Below the pieces are notes generated by a model, which was given only the letters and a program-made list of their open reading frames with translations, did no database searches and was not told the DNA's origin. A DNA stretch of 64,000 nucleotides from Aquibacillus saliphilus (GTDB lineage Bacteria; Bacillota; Bacilli; Bacillales; Amphibacillaceae). The position numbers were made by a program, and so were the translations under genes. The stretch is from the NCBI RefSeq assembly GCF_020404745.1, contig NZ_JAIZAP010000012.1, positions 1-64,000 on the forward strand. Direction: 5' to 3'. This document shows, in pieces, positions 62,601-64,000 of the stretch (positions within the stretch are counted from its first letter, which is position 1; every line of letters begins with the position of its first letter).

Positions 62601-63446
62601 ATGACTAAAAAAAATAAACCTAAAAAAATTTCACCAGCTAAAATGTTTGTTTATATACTTCTGACCATCGCTTCGATCCTGTCGATTTTTCCGTTATATT
62701 GGATGTTTGTGATGGCAACAAATGAGAATAGCGCAATTAATAGTGTTCCACCAGCGTTCATCCCAGGTGCAGAGTTAGTAACAAACTTTACAAATGTAAT
62801 CAATACAATTGATTTTTTCGGAGCTGTTTGGAACTCACTGATCGTTTCTTCCGTTATAACAATTGGTGTGTTATTCTTATGTTCATTAGCGGGTTTTGCA
62901 TTCGCTAAGTTTAATTTCAAAGGAAAAAATATTTTATTTATTGCTATCTTAGTTACGATGATGATTCCGCCACAGCTTGGACTTATTCCGCAATATATTA
63001 TCATCACAAAACTAGATTGGTTAAATGATTTGAAAGCAATTATCGTTCCAGGAATGATTGATGCATTCGGTATCTTCTGGATGAGGCAATACATTAGTAG
63101 TAATGTGCCGGATGAACTAGTAGATGCTGCTAAAATGGACGGGTGCACAAACTTTAGAGTTTACTGGAACATTGCAGTTCCAGTTATAATTCCAGCTTTC
63201 GCAACGCTAGCGATTATTAAATTTATGTATGTGTGGAACGATTTCTTATGGCCGTTAGTCGTATTACGTGATCAATCTTCTTATACGATTCAGGTTGCAT
63301 TACGTGGCTTAATTGATAACTATGTTCGTGATAACGGAATGATTTTATCAGGAACATTTTGGGCAACAGTACCACTGATTATCGTATTCCTTCTTCTAAA
63401 TCGATTATTCATATCCAGTTTGACTGAAGGGGCGGTAAAAAGCTAA
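62601..63446 (+). CDS. Sugar ABC transporter permease 3B (MalG-like)
   Basis: A 281-residue CUT1 permease with EAA loop DELVDAAKMDGCTNFRVYWNIAVPVIIPA near 172-201 and terminal SSLTEGAVKS. ATG behind AAGGAGGG. The LacI-family gene begins 29 bases later, in the same direction, and is probably in the same transcript. Confidence 0.93.
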   Translation: MTKKNKPKKISPAKMFVYILLTIASILSIFPLYWMFVMATNENSAINSVPPAFIPGAELVTNFTNVINTIDFFGAVWNSLIVSSVITIGVLFLCSLAGFAFAKFNFKGKNILFIAILVTMMIPPQLGLIPQYIIITKLDWLNDLKAIIVPGMIDAFGIFWMRQYISSNVPDELVDAAKMDGCTNFRVYWNIAVPVIIPAFATLAIIKFMYVWNDFLWPLVVLRDQSSYTIQVALRGLIDNYVRDNGMILSGTFWATVPLIIVFLLLNRLFISSLTEGAVKS

Positions 63447-63475
63447 AATAGAACATTAAAAGCAGAGGGATTCCT

Positions 63476-64000
63476 ATGAAGCTTACGATAAAAGACATTG
63501 CAAGGATGGCTGGGGTATCACCAGGAACAGTATCCAAGGTAATTAATAATACCGGAAGCATAAGTCCAAAAACAATAAGTAGAGTAATGAAAATAATTGA
63601 AGACACGGGTTATAAACCAAGCTTTTCTGCTAAATCATTAGCAACAAAGAGGTCTAATCTGATTGGATTAATTTATGCCGGTGAAGTGAATGTGGAATTC
63701 AATCACCCTTTTTTCAATCAGGTCATAAATGCATTTAAGACGGCAATTGGCAAGTTGGGATATGATATTTTAATCTTTTCAAACAATCAGTTTAGTAATG
63801 ATAAAGAAGATTATCTCAGAAGATGCAAACATTACCAGTTGGATGGCTGCTTAGTGATTGCTGGGGAACACCTTGAAGAAGCTGTCTATGAACTAGATCA
63901 AAGTAATGTTCCGTGTGTTGGAGTTGATATTGAGCTTAAGGGTCCAAAATCTAGCTTTGTCACAACCGATAATAATAAGGCTTCAGCGAAAGTAATTGAA
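63476..64000 (+). CDS. LacI-family transcriptional regulator (partial, runs off the window)
   Basis: The first 175 codons of a LacI/GalR regulator are present. The DNA-binding headpiece is complete: TIKDIARMAGVSPGTVSKVINNTGSISPKTISRVMKIIEDTGYKPS (4-49). The start of the periplasmic-binding-like sensor follows (SNLIGLIYAGE, HPFFNQVINAFKTAIGKLGYDILIFS, DGCLVIAGE). ATG 63476 follows AGAGGGA. Its place at the end of ABC operon 3 suggests that it controls that operon, perhaps at 60095-60108. Confidence 0.92.
   Translation, partial: MKLTIKDIARMAGVSPGTVSKVINNTGSISPKTISRVMKIIEDTGYKPSFSAKSLATKRSNLIGLIYAGEVNVEFNHPFFNQVINAFKTAIGKLGYDILIFSNNQFSNDKEDYLRRCKHYQLDGCLVIAGEHLEEAVYELDQSNVPCVGVDIELKGPKSSFVTTDNNKASAKVIE

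Noticed and set aside
62651-63148. 165-codon ORF antisense to permease 3B
   Set aside because: Shadow ORF produced by hydrophobic codon use on the other strand.

Overview
The window is AT-rich DNA with Firmicute-style Shine-Dalgarno sequences, several TTG/GTG starts, a Spo0E-like phosphatase, CcpA-type cre sites, a YesM/YesN two-component system and a YdjO-like small zinc protein. This fits an endospore-forming member of the Bacillaceae, probably a halophilic or alkaliphilic genus related to Gracilibacillus, Paraliobacillus or Oceanobacillus; the genus is inference. I saw no rRNA, tRNA, CRISPR array or intact mobile element. 

Bases 1-28,500 are mostly housekeeping and stress genes transcribed singly: a metallophosphoesterase, an MFS exporter, two closely related Aquifex-type aconitases 13 kb apart, a cupin protein and a ScdA/RIC iron-sulfur repair protein that share an FNR/CRP-like promoter design, a GntP permease, a divergent PRPP synthetase paralogue, a GlsB-like membrane protein behind a sigma-B-like promoter, an M6-like secreted protease, a two-P-loop ATPase, a cyclase-family hydrolase, glycerate kinase, aldehyde dehydrogenase plus DUF779, PEP carboxylase, an aldo/keto reductase and a DoxX protein. 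Several small proteins carry paired CxxC motifs. Four copies of a dispersed structured repeat and two tandem-repeat tracts lie between these genes.

Bases 28,500-64,000 are a carbohydrate-utilisation region. An RpiB / DeoR / TIM-barrel isomerase / DhaK-DhaL / hydroxyacid dehydrogenase cluster suggests four-carbon ketose use. Next come an ABC importer and an intracellular GH43 beta-xylosidase, both with 27-bp operators resembling the one in front of xylA. Then comes a four-gene ThuA / Gfo-Idh-MocA / TIM-barrel / Gfo-Idh-MocA operon suited to oxidative sugar or glycoside processing. It is followed by an FGGY kinase with its own operator, xylR divergent from xylA-xylB, a YesM/YesN two-component system with a second ABC importer, an internally deleted IS1182-like element, a DUF624 (YesL-like) protein, and a third ABC importer followed by a LacI-family regulator that runs off the end.

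The working model is that xylo-oligosaccharides enter through an ABC system, are cut to xylose by the GH43 enzyme, and enter the pentose phosphate pathway through XylA and XylB. XylR gives xylose induction and CcpA gives glucose repression. None of the three importers has an ATPase gene here, so a shared MsmX-type ATPase elsewhere is expected. All three place stem-loops between the binding-protein gene and the first permease gene, which should raise binding-protein levels over permeases.
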